Assembly (NCBI RefSeq): GCF_020991275.1
Contig: NZ_JAJLQY010000001.1
Location: 1-64,000, forward strand
From: Actinocorallia sp. API 0066
GTDB lineage: Bacteria > Actinomycetota > Actinomycetes > Streptosporangiales > Streptosporangiaceae
Reading direction: 5' to 3'
Length of the DNA stretch: 64,000 bases
The position numbers were made by a program, and so were the translations under genes. A model generated the notes under the pieces. The model did not search any database. It was not told where the DNA came from and worked only from the letters and a program-made list of their open reading frames with translations. Positions 37,026-45,238 of the stretch are shown here, piece after piece (the stretch's first letter is position 1; each line of letters begins with the position of its first letter).

Positions 37026-37403
37026 GTGGAGCGCAACCCTTATCTGATTCTCGGTCTGGAGTTCGGCGCGTCACGTGAAGAGGCGAACATCGCGTTCGCC
37101 CGGCGCAGCAAGGGCATGCACCGTGACCCGTCCAAGGTCGATCTGCTGACCGACCTGACGTGGGCGCTCAACCAGATCGACGAGGCCGAAGGCGACCCGG
37201 AGCACCGGATCGACCTGTACCGGGTGCCCGCTGTCGAGACGGGTGAGGGCTCCGGTGTCCTGCGGCCCCCGCCGCTGCGGCCACCGGCACGCGGCGGCGA
37301 TCGCGAAGCGGCCTATCGGTGGCTGCGGCAGGCGGCCGCCCATGAGTACCTCAGACACCTTGTCGCGGCGAGAGCGAAGCTGCTGGCTCCGCCCGAGGCA
37401 TGA
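37026..37403 (+). CDS. J-domain-like protein with HRD in place of HPD
   Basis: 125 aa from the GTG at 37026 (a GTG at 37020 is also possible). The start NPYLILGLEFGASREEANIA, FARRSKGMHRDPSKVD has the helix I-II layout of a J domain, and HRD sits where HPD contacts Hsp70. A TDLTWALNQIDEAEG helix follows, then a Pro-rich linker and a terminal helix. The Hsp70 gene two places downstream makes a co-chaperone role likely. The HPD proline is normally essential, so contact may be altered or the partner Hsp70 adapted to it. Confidence 0.7.
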   Translation: MERNPYLILGLEFGASREEANIAFARRSKGMHRDPSKVDLLTDLTWALNQIDEAEGDPEHRIDLYRVPAVETGEGSGVLRPPPLRPPARGGDREAAYRWLRQAAAHEYLRHLVAARAKLLAPPEA

Positions 37404-37434
37404 GGCCACTACCCCCCGAACGAGAGGCACCGAG

Positions 37435-37983
37435 ATGTTCTCTGGCAGGAAAACCGACCGGCTTGTGCGAGAAGTCCGCGAGCTGGCACGCGTCCTCGAA
37501 GAGGTGCGGCGGAGCGGCAAGAAGCAGGAGGACCTGCTGTCCATCGTCGATGGACGGAGTTCCCTCGTCTTCGATGCGCTGACGCTGCAGAATCCCGGAT
37601 CGACGGTGGCCGCCGAGGCGTACGACGGGCTGCGCAAGCAGATCGTCGCGGCGATGTCGGAGCGGGCGCAGCACCTGGTGCAGCTCGTCCAGCTCGACGC
37701 GGCGCTCGCCAGGGGCGTGGACGCGGAGGGGCTGCGGCCGCTGGTGGGCGAATGGATCGAGCAGGCCCGGCTCGTGCGGATCGACGACCCGGCGCATCCG
37801 CGGGCCGCCGAGCTGTTCACCGCGCTGGACGAAGGGGACGGGCCCGTCGAGGTCGTGACCCCCGCCTACGTGGACGGGAACACGGACCGGGTCGTGCGGG
37901 CCGGGGAGGTCCGGCACGTGCCCGCGACAGCGCCGGAAGACACCGTGGAAGGCCCTCAGGACGTCGAGGAGGCACGCACGTGA
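37435..37983 (+). CDS. GrpE-like protein
   Basis: 182 aa. The N-terminal long helix (DRLVREVRELARVLEEVRRS, KQEDLLSIVDG) and the C-terminal segment VEVVTPAYVDGNTDRVVRAG, EVRHV resemble GrpE, whose wing ends in a GYxLxDRVLRPAxV pattern. Similarity is weak and based on position and layout. Located between the J-like and Hsp70 genes, it completes a private DnaK-DnaJ-GrpE-like set. Its stop overlaps the Hsp70 start (GTGA). Confidence 0.55.
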   Translation: MFSGRKTDRLVREVRELARVLEEVRRSGKKQEDLLSIVDGRSSLVFDALTLQNPGSTVAAEAYDGLRKQIVAAMSERAQHLVQLVQLDAALARGVDAEGLRPLVGEWIEQARLVRIDDPAHPRAAELFTALDEGDGPVEVVTPAYVDGNTDRVVRAGEVRHVPATAPEDTVEGPQDVEEART

Positions 37984-39689
37984 ACGAGACCTACGGAATC
38001 GACTTCGGCACCACCAACAGCGTCCTGGCGCGCGCCACCGCCACGGACGTCGAGACGATCGCGCTGGACGACGGCGCTCCCGTCGAGTGGGCGACGCTCG
38101 GGTTCGACAGGGTGATGCCGTCGGTCATCGGTAGGGCGGACGGCGCCTACACCTACGGCTGGAAGGCCAAGCTCCAGCGGACGAACCGGCTGGAGGCCGT
38201 CAAGCGGCTGTTCGCGACCGACGACAGGATCACGGTCGGCGACGTCGACATCGAGGTGGAGTTGGCCGCGTCCCAGTTCTTCGCCGAGATGAGGCACAAG
38301 GCGCAGCAGGCGGGCCTGGTCAGGCCGCTCGACCAGGCCGTCGTGACGATCCCCGCGAACAGTCGCGGCAAGGCGCGGTACCGGACGAAGGTGTCGGCGG
38401 GCCTGGCCGGGATCGAGGTGCTGGCGCTCATCAACGAGCCGACCGCCGCGGCGATGGCTTATGCCCGTGAGATCGAGGAGGACCAGCGGATTCTCGTGTA
38501 CGACTTCGGGGGCGGCACCCTCGACGTCACCGTCCTCCAGTCATTCGAGGGCACGTTCATCGAACAGTCGTCCAAGGGCGTGCAGCGGCTTGGCGGCATC
38601 GACCTGGACGCGGCGCTGCTCGACGTGCTGCGCCCGCGCATTCCGGATCTCGACTCGTGGGCCGACTACGAACTCGGCTCCTTCCGCAACGAACTCGAAC
38701 GCGCCAAGGTCAGGCTCTCCACGGCCGAGTCGGTGACCACGGTACTGCCGCGTGGAGGCAAGTCCCTCACCGTGACGCGTGAGGAACTGGAACAAGCCAT
38801 CGAACCGCTTGTGCGGCGCAGCCTTGAGCCCGTCGCGGTGTGCCTGAAGGAGAGCCCCGGGAAGATCGACCACCTCGTCATGGTCGGCGGCACCTCGAAG
38901 ATCCCGCTCGTGCAGCGGCTCGTCAGTGCGGCCGTCGGCGTGCCGGTGAACAGCCGGGTCGACCCGATGACGGCGATCGCGGAGGGCGCCGCGATCGCCG
39001 CGGGCATCCTCCAGGGCACGATCACCGACCTCGACTTCCACGTCGGGACCGAGCACGCCCTCGGCACGATCGTGCACAACGACACGTCACCGAAGGACGG
39101 GGAGTTCTCCGTCCTCATCCCGCGCAACACGAAGTATCCGGCGCGGGCGACGGACACCTACGTCCCGGCGCACGACTTCCAGGAGTCGATCCAGATCAGG
39201 GTCGTCGAAGGGGACCCGGAGAAGCCGATCAGCCATGAGGACAACGTCGAGCTCAAGGACTGGGAGATCGACCTGCCGGGGCAGCGCCTCAAGGCGGACG
39301 CGGCCTTCACCGTGACCTACACCTACACCGTCAACGGGACGCTGGAGGTGCTCGTCAAGGATGTGGCGACGGGCGTCGAGCTGATGAGCGGCGAGGTCGG
39401 GTTCGGCGCCGGTGAAGACCGCAGGAGGCTCGCGGACCTGCACGCGCGGATGGTGCCGCCGGAAGGGGAACCGGCCGTGGCGTCGCAGGTCGGAGGCTGG
39501 GCGCTCTCCGAGACGTCGCAGGCCGCGGTGCGCAAGGCGCGGGAGCGGCTTATCCCGTTCGTCATCGACATCGACAGGCAGGAGCTGGAGCAGCGGGTGG
39601 ACGCGCTGCTCGCGGCGACCGCCGACACGGAGGACGCCTTGCGCGACGACCTGGAACGGGAGATGCGCAAACACGCCTACCTGCTGTGA
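37980..39689 (+). CDS. Hsp70 family protein (DnaK-like)
   Basis: 569 aa from the GTG at 37980. The nucleotide-binding domain is well conserved: YGIDFGTTNSVLA, VVTIPANSRGKARYRT, INEPTAAAMAYA, LVYDFGGGTLDVTVLQ and HLVMVGGTSKIPLVQRLV. The substrate domain is present but diverged (GTIVHNDTSPKDGEFSVLIP, then a beta-rich part and a helical lid), and the EEVD-like or Gly-rich DnaK tail is absent. It is therefore a specialised Hsp70, not housekeeping DnaK. Its neighbours suggest it works on, or is controlled by, the membrane pair and the phospho-switch. Confidence 0.93.
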   Translation: MNETYGIDFGTTNSVLARATATDVETIALDDGAPVEWATLGFDRVMPSVIGRADGAYTYGWKAKLQRTNRLEAVKRLFATDDRITVGDVDIEVELAASQFFAEMRHKAQQAGLVRPLDQAVVTIPANSRGKARYRTKVSAGLAGIEVLALINEPTAAAMAYAREIEEDQRILVYDFGGGTLDVTVLQSFEGTFIEQSSKGVQRLGGIDLDAALLDVLRPRIPDLDSWADYELGSFRNELERAKVRLSTAESVTTVLPRGGKSLTVTREELEQAIEPLVRRSLEPVAVCLKESPGKIDHLVMVGGTSKIPLVQRLVSAAVGVPVNSRVDPMTAIAEGAAIAAGILQGTITDLDFHVGTEHALGTIVHNDTSPKDGEFSVLIPRNTKYPARATDTYVPAHDFQESIQIRVVEGDPEKPISHEDNVELKDWEIDLPGQRLKADAAFTVTYTYTVNGTLEVLVKDVATGVELMSGEVGFGAGEDRRRLADLHARMVPPEGEPAVASQVGGWALSETSQAAVRKARERLIPFVIDIDRQELEQRVDALLAATADTEDALRDDLEREMRKHAYLL

Positions 39690-39731
39690 CCGCACGCCTT
39701 TGCCCCCCTCGCCCACACCGGAAGGCTCCCG

Positions 39732-41144
39732 ATGCCCGCCCCCGCACCACCCGTCGCCGAGCTGCGCGCCCTGGCCGCCGAACCCCGCCTCGCCGCGCGG
39801 GCCGACCGTCTGCGCGCGCTCGCCGACGACCTGGAGACGGACACCGACCTCGGCCGCTGGGCCAGGGTCGATCTCGTCGGGCACTTCGTCCGGCCCGAGT
39901 CCGTCGCGAATCCGGTGCGGTCCCGGAGGCGCGAGCGGGGAGGCATGGCGCTCGACCTGGCGCCCGCGGTGCTCATCTTCCTTCCGATCTTCTTCACCTG
40001 GACGGGCCTGTTCGCGGCCACCCGTGCGTACCGGTTGAGCCGGGGTGAACCCTCGCTGGAGGGGATGTCCTTCCTCGAACAGTGGCAGACGGGGTTCGCG
40101 GGCGGGCTCTCCCCGCTCCTCTCCTTCGACAGGATCGCGCTGCTGACCCTCGCGGGCGTGCTCCTCCTCGTCGGGGTGACGGTCGCGCAGTCCGTCGTGC
40201 AGCGGCGGGTCGAGCACGGGGCGGCGCGGGAGAAGGCCGAGCTGCTGCGCAGGCTCGCCGTCGCGCTCACCGACGCCGACATCCACCTCGCCGTCCACCG
40301 GATGGACACGGCGGCGCGGCTGGACACTGTGGCGGACGCGCTCCGTGAGGCCGCGCGGCGGCTCGCCGAGGCCGGCCGGGGATCGCGCAGGCTGCACCAG
40401 GGGGCCGTGGAGGCCGCCGCCGGGATCAGTAAGGCCCTGGACCGCGCGGAGGGCCTCACGGACGCGCTGACGGCCGTGTCGGACGCCAACGTGCGGGCCC
40501 TCACCGATGCCGCCGGCGATCTGTCCCGCGCCCTGGCCGGCGCGTCGGACGCCGCCGTCCGGGCCCTGGCGGACGCCTCGGACACGGCGGCGCGGGCGCT
40601 GGCCGAGGCGTCGGGTGAGCTGGCGCGGACGGTCACCGGGGCGTCCGACGCGGCGGTGCGGACGGTCGCGAAGGCGTCGGACGGGATCGGCGGTGCGGCC
40701 GAGCGGGTCGCGGTGGCCGCGGACGCGCTGGGCCGGTCGGGCCGGGACGTCGGCGACGGGATCGGCAGGTCGCTCGCGGAGACCGGAACGCACATCAGGG
40801 CGGCGCTCGACGACTGGCGACAGGAGGGGACGATCTACGCGCACCGCCACGAGGTGGGAACCGAGCACCTGGTCGCGCTCGTGTCCGCGCTTGAGGTGGC
40901 GCTGGAGCGGGCCAGGCACGCGATGGACGCCATGCCGCGGTCCCTCGACCGGCTGGAACACCAGTACGCGCGGTTCGACACGACGATGACGGCGACCGCC
41001 GACCGGATCGAGACCCGGCTCGACGCGTTCGCCAAGAGCCTGCCGGACGGCGGGAGCGGCGCCGTCGACCCGCTGCTGCGCGAGCTGGAGCGGGTCAGGC
41101 TCGCCGTCGAGGCGGGCGGACGGCGCCGGAGGTGGTTCGGTTGA
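39732..41144 (+). CDS. Two-TM protein with long Ala-rich coiled coil (MotA/ZorA-like layout)
   Basis: 470 aa; GGAAGG precedes the ATG. Hydrophobic helices lie at about residues 76-98 (APAVLIFLPIFFTWTGLF) and 135-157 (ALLTLAGVLLLVGVTV). The rest is a long helical tail with 11-residue periodicity (ASDAAVRALAD, ASDTAARALAE, ASGELARTVTG, ASDAAVRTVAK at about residues 270-320). A small helical-hairpin membrane part plus a long cytoplasmic coil, followed at once by a MotB-like gene, recalls the ZorA-ZorB and MotA-MotB stator pairs. Sequence similarity to ZorA is not established. Confidence 0.65.
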   Translation: MPAPAPPVAELRALAAEPRLAARADRLRALADDLETDTDLGRWARVDLVGHFVRPESVANPVRSRRRERGGMALDLAPAVLIFLPIFFTWTGLFAATRAYRLSRGEPSLEGMSFLEQWQTGFAGGLSPLLSFDRIALLTLAGVLLLVGVTVAQSVVQRRVEHGAAREKAELLRRLAVALTDADIHLAVHRMDTAARLDTVADALREAARRLAEAGRGSRRLHQGAVEAAAGISKALDRAEGLTDALTAVSDANVRALTDAAGDLSRALAGASDAAVRALADASDTAARALAEASGELARTVTGASDAAVRTVAKASDGIGGAAERVAVAADALGRSGRDVGDGIGRSLAETGTHIRAALDDWRQEGTIYAHRHEVGTEHLVALVSALEVALERARHAMDAMPRSLDRLEHQYARFDTTMTATADRIETRLDAFAKSLPDGGSGAVDPLLRELERVRLAVEAGGRRRRWFG

Positions 41145-41605
41145 ACGCCAAGGTCACGGTGACCGCTGTCGCGGGCTGGCTCTTCGCCGACCTGCTGCTC
41201 GCCTTCGCGATCGTCGTCCTCGGCACCCAGGAGCCGCCGCCGCTGCCGACGGCCGCCCCCACCCCGACGCCGTCGCCGACGAACACCCGGCTCGCCCTGG
41301 AACGGAACTGGGTCGAGGTCGCTCTGACCCTCGACCCGGACGACGTCAGGGCAGGCCGCACGGCAGCCGTGGAAAAAGTGCGCCGCGCGCTGCGCGCGAA
41401 AGGGCGCCTGAAAGGCCGGAAGGCGGGCATCGTCCTGACCTTCGGCGCCCAGCACGACGGCGGAGAACGCTACGCCGGGGCGGTGAACCGGCTGCTCACC
41501 CGCGCCGACCCCGACCTGTTCTCCGACGTCCAGACCAGGGACTTCGCGCTGCTCGGCAGGAGCGGCGGCGAAGTCCTCCTCCAGATCTATCTCTTCTATC
41601 GGTGA
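41141..41605 (+). CDS. MotB/ZorB-like protein with acidic residue in the single TM helix
   Basis: 154 aa from the TTG at 41141 (TTGA overlap with the previous stop; GGAGG 8 nt upstream). The only TM helix, VAGWLFADLLLAFAIVVLG, carries an Asp in its first half, as does the proton-binding helix of MotB and ZorB. A Pro/Thr linker (PTAAPTPTPSPT) leads to a small alpha/beta domain (GIVLTFGAQHDGGERYAGAV) like a reduced OmpA domain. Together with the preceding gene it may form an ion-driven membrane unit (inference). Confidence 0.65.
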   Translation: MNAKVTVTAVAGWLFADLLLAFAIVVLGTQEPPPLPTAAPTPTPSPTNTRLALERNWVEVALTLDPDDVRAGRTAAVEKVRRALRAKGRLKGRKAGIVLTFGAQHDGGERYAGAVNRLLTRADPDLFSDVQTRDFALLGRSGGEVLLQIYLFYR

Positions 41606-41612
41606 GGAACCT

Positions 41613-42284
41613 ATGAGTCAGCAAGTCCTTCCCTTCTACCTGGTGTGCGACGAGTCGAGCTCGATGAGCGGCGGCCCCGTCGACGCGATCAACGACTCGC
41701 TGATCAAGATCCACCAGGAGATCGGCGCCAACCCCGTCGTCGCGGACAAGACTCGGTTCTGCCTGATCAGCTTCAGCGACCACGCGCAGGTGCTGCTGCC
41801 TCTGTCGGACATGAGCAACGTGACGTCCATGCCCGCGCTCCAGGCGAACGGCGGCACGAGCTTCGCCGCCGCGTTCGACGTGCTGCGCGATACGATCGCG
41901 CAGGACGTCGCGCGCCTGAAGTCCGAGGGCCACCAGGTGCTGCGGCCCGCGGTGTTCTTCCTGACGGACGGACAGCCCCTCGACTCCAGCGACTGGCCCG
42001 CCTCCTACCAGCGGCTCACCGACCCGTCATGGGGGCCGCGGCCGAACATCCTCGCGTTCGCGTTCGGCGGGTACGACCTGACGACGATCCAGCAGATCGC
42101 GACGATCAAGGCGTTCGTGCACGACGGCTCGATGGGCCCGGCCGAGGCGCTGCGGGAGTTCGCGCAGAAGCTCATCCAGTCGATCGTGCGGTCCGGCACG
42201 TCGGCGGCCCCCGGCGGCGGCATGAGCCTCGCGCTGCCCGACAACGTCCCCGGCTTCACCGCGGTGCCCGCCGATGTCATCTGA
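41613..42284 (+). CDS. TerY-like von Willebrand A domain protein
   Basis: 223 aa, a complete single vWA domain. MIDAS residues are present: DESSSMSG (DxSxS), the Thr of NGGTSFAAAF and the Asp of FLTDGQPLD. The sequence VLPFYLVCDESSSMSGGPVD is typical of TerY-type proteins, which occur as triads with a PP2C phosphatase and a kinase; both follow here. The vWA probably serves as a metal-dependent protein-protein adaptor. It overlaps the phosphatase gene by 11 nt. Confidence 0.88.
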   Translation: MSQQVLPFYLVCDESSSMSGGPVDAINDSLIKIHQEIGANPVVADKTRFCLISFSDHAQVLLPLSDMSNVTSMPALQANGGTSFAAAFDVLRDTIAQDVARLKSEGHQVLRPAVFFLTDGQPLDSSDWPASYQRLTDPSWGPRPNILAFAFGGYDLTTIQQIATIKAFVHDGSMGPAEALREFAQKLIQSIVRSGTSAAPGGGMSLALPDNVPGFTAVPADVI

Positions 42285-43719
42285 GGAGGTCTTCCCTTAC
42301 GCGTCCGATGGCGCGCCGAAGCGTCCCCGGAACCTCGCGGCGCACGAGGACCCACCCGCCGAGGACGCCTCGGCCGGTGCGCCCGGTGACGACGACGCGC
42401 AGGAGTGGAAACCGCAGCCCGACTTCGGTTCCGCGGTGTCCGTCGAGCGGACGGGGGCGCCACGCCAGGACGTCGCGCCGTACGCGTTCGGGAGGCCGGT
42501 CGAGTCGTCCGGCGCGGTGGGCCCGCCGGGCACGCCGCCGCCGGGCCCGGCCCCCGAGGACGTCTCGTCCGCGCCGTCGGCCGGGGCCGCGGCCCGGGAG
42601 TCGATGCCGCTCCGGCCGCTCGGAAGGTCCGGGTCGTCCGCCGAGGCGACGGTGCGGGAGGCCACGCCGCTTGCGCCTGCGCAGTTTGAGTCGCCCTTGC
42701 CGGGTTCCGGGGCCGTCGTGCGGCCTCGGCTGCGCATGCCGGGCTTCACGGGCGTGAAGCGCAGGGCGGAGGACGTTCCGGCGGCCGAGGACATGGCCGA
42801 CGCGCAGGCGCCGGTTCCGTCGCGGGCGGAGCGGGAACCCACCGTGCCTTGCCGGGATGAGGAGACGCCCGTGTACACGCCGCCCGCCCTCTACGACAAG
42901 CCACATCAGCAGTACGGCACGCCGAAGGGCCTGCCACCCAAGGGAGGTCGCCCCGACACCGTCATAGACGGCGCCGACCTGGCCGGCCTGACGGTGCGCG
43001 GCACGTCCCAGCGGGGCGACGACCACCGGTGGCTGACCGAGGTCCGCCAGGACTCGATGGGCCTGTGGCCGCTGGAGGCCGCCGGGGGACGGCGGGCGCT
43101 GCTCGTCGCGGTCGCGGACGGCGTCGGCAGCCAGCCGATGTCGCACCAGGGGTCGGAGCTGGCCTGCTCGCTGCTGCGGGCCGAGGCCGAGAGGGTGCTG
43201 CCCGAGCTGCTCGACGCCGAGTACAACGAGCTGCAGGGCCTCTGGAGCGGTGTGTTCGGTGCCGTCTCGCGCGGGATGACCGAGCACATCGAGCGGGTCG
43301 GCGGCCTCCCCGTCCATTGGTCGACGACGCTCGTCGCGCTGCTCGTGGAGTACCCGACCGGGTGGACGCACGCCGTCCGGGTGGGCGACAGCAACGCCTA
43401 CGTCCTGCGGGACGGCGCGTTCCAGCCGCTCTTCGAAGCCAAGGGCGGCGGGGAGATCGCGACGAACCGGACGAGCGCGCTGCCCGGCCACACCGGGCCC
43501 GCGGAGGTCGCGGTGTTCGAGCGGGCCCCGGACGACGTCGCCGTCGCCTGCACGGACGGGCTCGGCGACACGCTGCGGCATCCGGGGGTCGCGGCGCGCC
43601 TCGCCGCCCAATGGGGGGCGCCCGTCCTTCCGACGATGCTGGAGTTCGCGTGGCAGGCCGCCTTCCGGGTCAAGTCGCACTCCGACGACCGCACCGTGGT
43701 GTGCGTGTGGGGGCGGTGA
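42274..43719 (+). CDS. PP2C-family Ser/Thr phosphatase with disordered N-terminus
   Basis: 481 aa. About 210 N-terminal residues are Pro/Ala/Glu-rich and probably unstructured. The PP2C domain follows: RGDDHRWLTEVRQDSMGLW, VAVADGVGSQPMSHQGSELA, the core RVGDSNAYVLRDG, VACTDGLGD and HSDDRTVVCVWG. The metal-binding aspartates of DGVG, TDGLGD and SDDRT are all present. In TerY-P type triads it would dephosphorylate targets of the adjacent kinase. Confidence 0.9.
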   Translation: MSSEEVFPYASDGAPKRPRNLAAHEDPPAEDASAGAPGDDDAQEWKPQPDFGSAVSVERTGAPRQDVAPYAFGRPVESSGAVGPPGTPPPGPAPEDVSSAPSAGAAARESMPLRPLGRSGSSAEATVREATPLAPAQFESPLPGSGAVVRPRLRMPGFTGVKRRAEDVPAAEDMADAQAPVPSRAEREPTVPCRDEETPVYTPPALYDKPHQQYGTPKGLPPKGGRPDTVIDGADLAGLTVRGTSQRGDDHRWLTEVRQDSMGLWPLEAAGGRRALLVAVADGVGSQPMSHQGSELACSLLRAEAERVLPELLDAEYNELQGLWSGVFGAVSRGMTEHIERVGGLPVHWSTTLVALLVEYPTGWTHAVRVGDSNAYVLRDGAFQPLFEAKGGGEIATNRTSALPGHTGPAEVAVFERAPDDVAVACTDGLGDTLRHPGVAARLAAQWGAPVLPTMLEFAWQAAFRVKSHSDDRTVVCVWGR

Positions 43720-43720
43720 C

Positions 43721-44665
43721 GTGTTCCCCGAAGGGGTGGATCTCCACAAGCACGACCTGAGCCTCGGCGACCAGCTCGGCACCGGCGGGCAGGGCACTGT
43801 GTTCGCTCTGAAAGGCAAGGGTAAGGGGCTCGTCTACAAGGAGTACCTGAATCCGGGCATGGTGAACGGCGTGGAGCTGGCGGAACTCGTCGCGCTGCCG
43901 TCCCGCGCGTTCACCGACGCGGAGCGGCGCCGTCTGCGCGCGCAGACGGCGTGGCCGCGCAACCGGGTGCTCGACGGCGGCGTCGTCAAGGGATTCCTCA
44001 TGGAACGGGTGCCTGACGAGTTTTCCGGGCAGGCGGCGGCCGGAGCGAAGCTCCTCGAACTCCAGTACCTGCTCTACCCGCCGAAGCCGCTGTGGGGCTC
44101 GATCACCCCGCTCGACGTGGATGGGCGGCTGCACGCCGTCCGGCAGGCGGCTGCGCTGTTCCAGCTGTTGCACAGCAAGGGGCTCGTCATCGGTGACGTG
44201 TCCATGGTGAACCTGCTCTGGTCGCATACCCCCGGAATCCACCTCCTGGACTGCGACGGCATCCGCAGGCAGGGCCATCCGCCCGTCACCGCGCAGGCTG
44301 AGACGCCGGACTGGGACGATCCGACCCAGCCGCCCGGAGGCCCGGACCTGGACACCGACCGGTACAAGCTGGCGCTCCTCGTCGTGCGCGTCCTCGCGCG
44401 GGACAGCGGGGTACGGCCCTTGCAGGCGCCGACGCTGTTGCCGGGGCTGCCGCAGCGGATCGTCGAGGAGGTGACCAAGCGGTTCGCGGAGGCGAACGGG
44501 CCGCGCGGCACCCGGCCGGACGCGGCGCGCTGGTGCGCGGCGCTCAGCGAGCGCGGCACGATCACGCTGGGGCCGCTGCCGCCTCCCCGCCAGCCGCCGA
44601 ACCTGCCCAAGGCGCCCGTGGACCTGCCGGGGCCGCGCGGGACGATCCCGCTGCCGCCCCGGTGA
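43721..44665 (+). CDS. Divergent protein kinase of a TerY-P type triad
   Basis: 314 aa from the GTG at 43721. Kinase landmarks: glycine loop LGTGGQGTVFALKG, a candidate ATP-Lys in LVYKEYL, catalytic loop KGLVIGDVSMVNLLW (IGD with Asn four residues on, replacing HRD...N) and metal loop LLDCDGI (DCD for DFG). The C-lobe is short and ends in a Pro-rich tail. These variants are typical of kinases paired with TerY-like vWA and PP2C. It ends the nine-gene run. A small GCCGCC/GGCGGC hairpin follows. Confidence 0.88.
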   Translation: MFPEGVDLHKHDLSLGDQLGTGGQGTVFALKGKGKGLVYKEYLNPGMVNGVELAELVALPSRAFTDAERRRLRAQTAWPRNRVLDGGVVKGFLMERVPDEFSGQAAAGAKLLELQYLLYPPKPLWGSITPLDVDGRLHAVRQAAALFQLLHSKGLVIGDVSMVNLLWSHTPGIHLLDCDGIRRQGHPPVTAQAETPDWDDPTQPPGGPDLDTDRYKLALLVVRVLARDSGVRPLQAPTLLPGLPQRIVEEVTKRFAEANGPRGTRPDAARWCAALSERGTITLGPLPPPRQPPNLPKAPVDLPGPRGTIPLPPR

Positions 44666-44712
44666 CCGTCCGGGGCCGCCGTGCGGCGGCTTCGGGCGGT
44701 TGCCGGGAGGGG

Positions 44713-45069
44713 TCAGGTGAACCAGGAGGGGGTGGCGGTGTTGATGAGGGCGCGGAGGATGGGCGGCGTCTGGAACGCCTCCTGGAGGTAGGTGGCGAGC
44801 GTCTGGAGGGCGAAGGGGTCTTCGGAGTAGGCGGCGAACATGCCGGGCTCGGACTCGAAGGTGACGAGGGGGGAGATGTCGGGCGAGCGGGACTCGATGG
44901 CCGAGCGGGCCACGCCGTTCCAGCCCGGACCGTCGCTCTCGCGGTCGCACTCCTTGAAGACGGGGCCGACCTCCGCCATGCAGTCGTCGCTGAGCATGAG
45001 GCAGTACGTGCCGGGCTTGTGGTCGTACTCAAAAAAGACGAACGGCGCGTAGGTGGAGCGATCGGTCAC
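44713..45069 (-). CDS. Imm51-like immunity protein
   Basis: 118 aa. The sequence YAPFVFFEYDHKPGTYCLML, DGPGWNGVARSAIES and FESEPGMFAAYSEDPFALQT fits the Imm51 family pattern (FxF-D-PGxYSLxLS start, GWNGVA middle, D-EAxMFxAYS). Immunity proteins normally sit beside polymorphic toxins; no toxin gene is recognisable within several kb. It may be an orphan immunity gene or have another role. The assignment rests on motif memory. Confidence 0.6.
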   Translation of the reverse strand: MTDRSTYAPFVFFEYDHKPGTYCLMLSDDCMAEVGPVFKECDRESDGPGWNGVARSAIESRSPDISPLVTFESEPGMFAAYSEDPFALQTLATYLQEAFQTPPILRALINTATPSWFT

Positions 45070-45238
45070 GCGGCAGACCCTACCGGAGGGCGCCGCGCCG
45101 CGATCGGCGTCGTGGACGACGCGTGACTGAAAGGTTCAGTAAGTGAACCTTGACGGAAAATCGGGTGATCCTTACTCTCGGGTAGCGATCGGGTCGGGGG
45201 AACCGGTCAAGGCTCGTCCACCCCCCTGGAGTCCCCTT

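Noticed and set aside
39732-41605. A canonical Zorya defence system
   Set aside because: Only the ZorA/ZorB-like layout is present; no ZorC, ZorD or ZorE gene is in the neighbourhood, and sequence similarity was not established.
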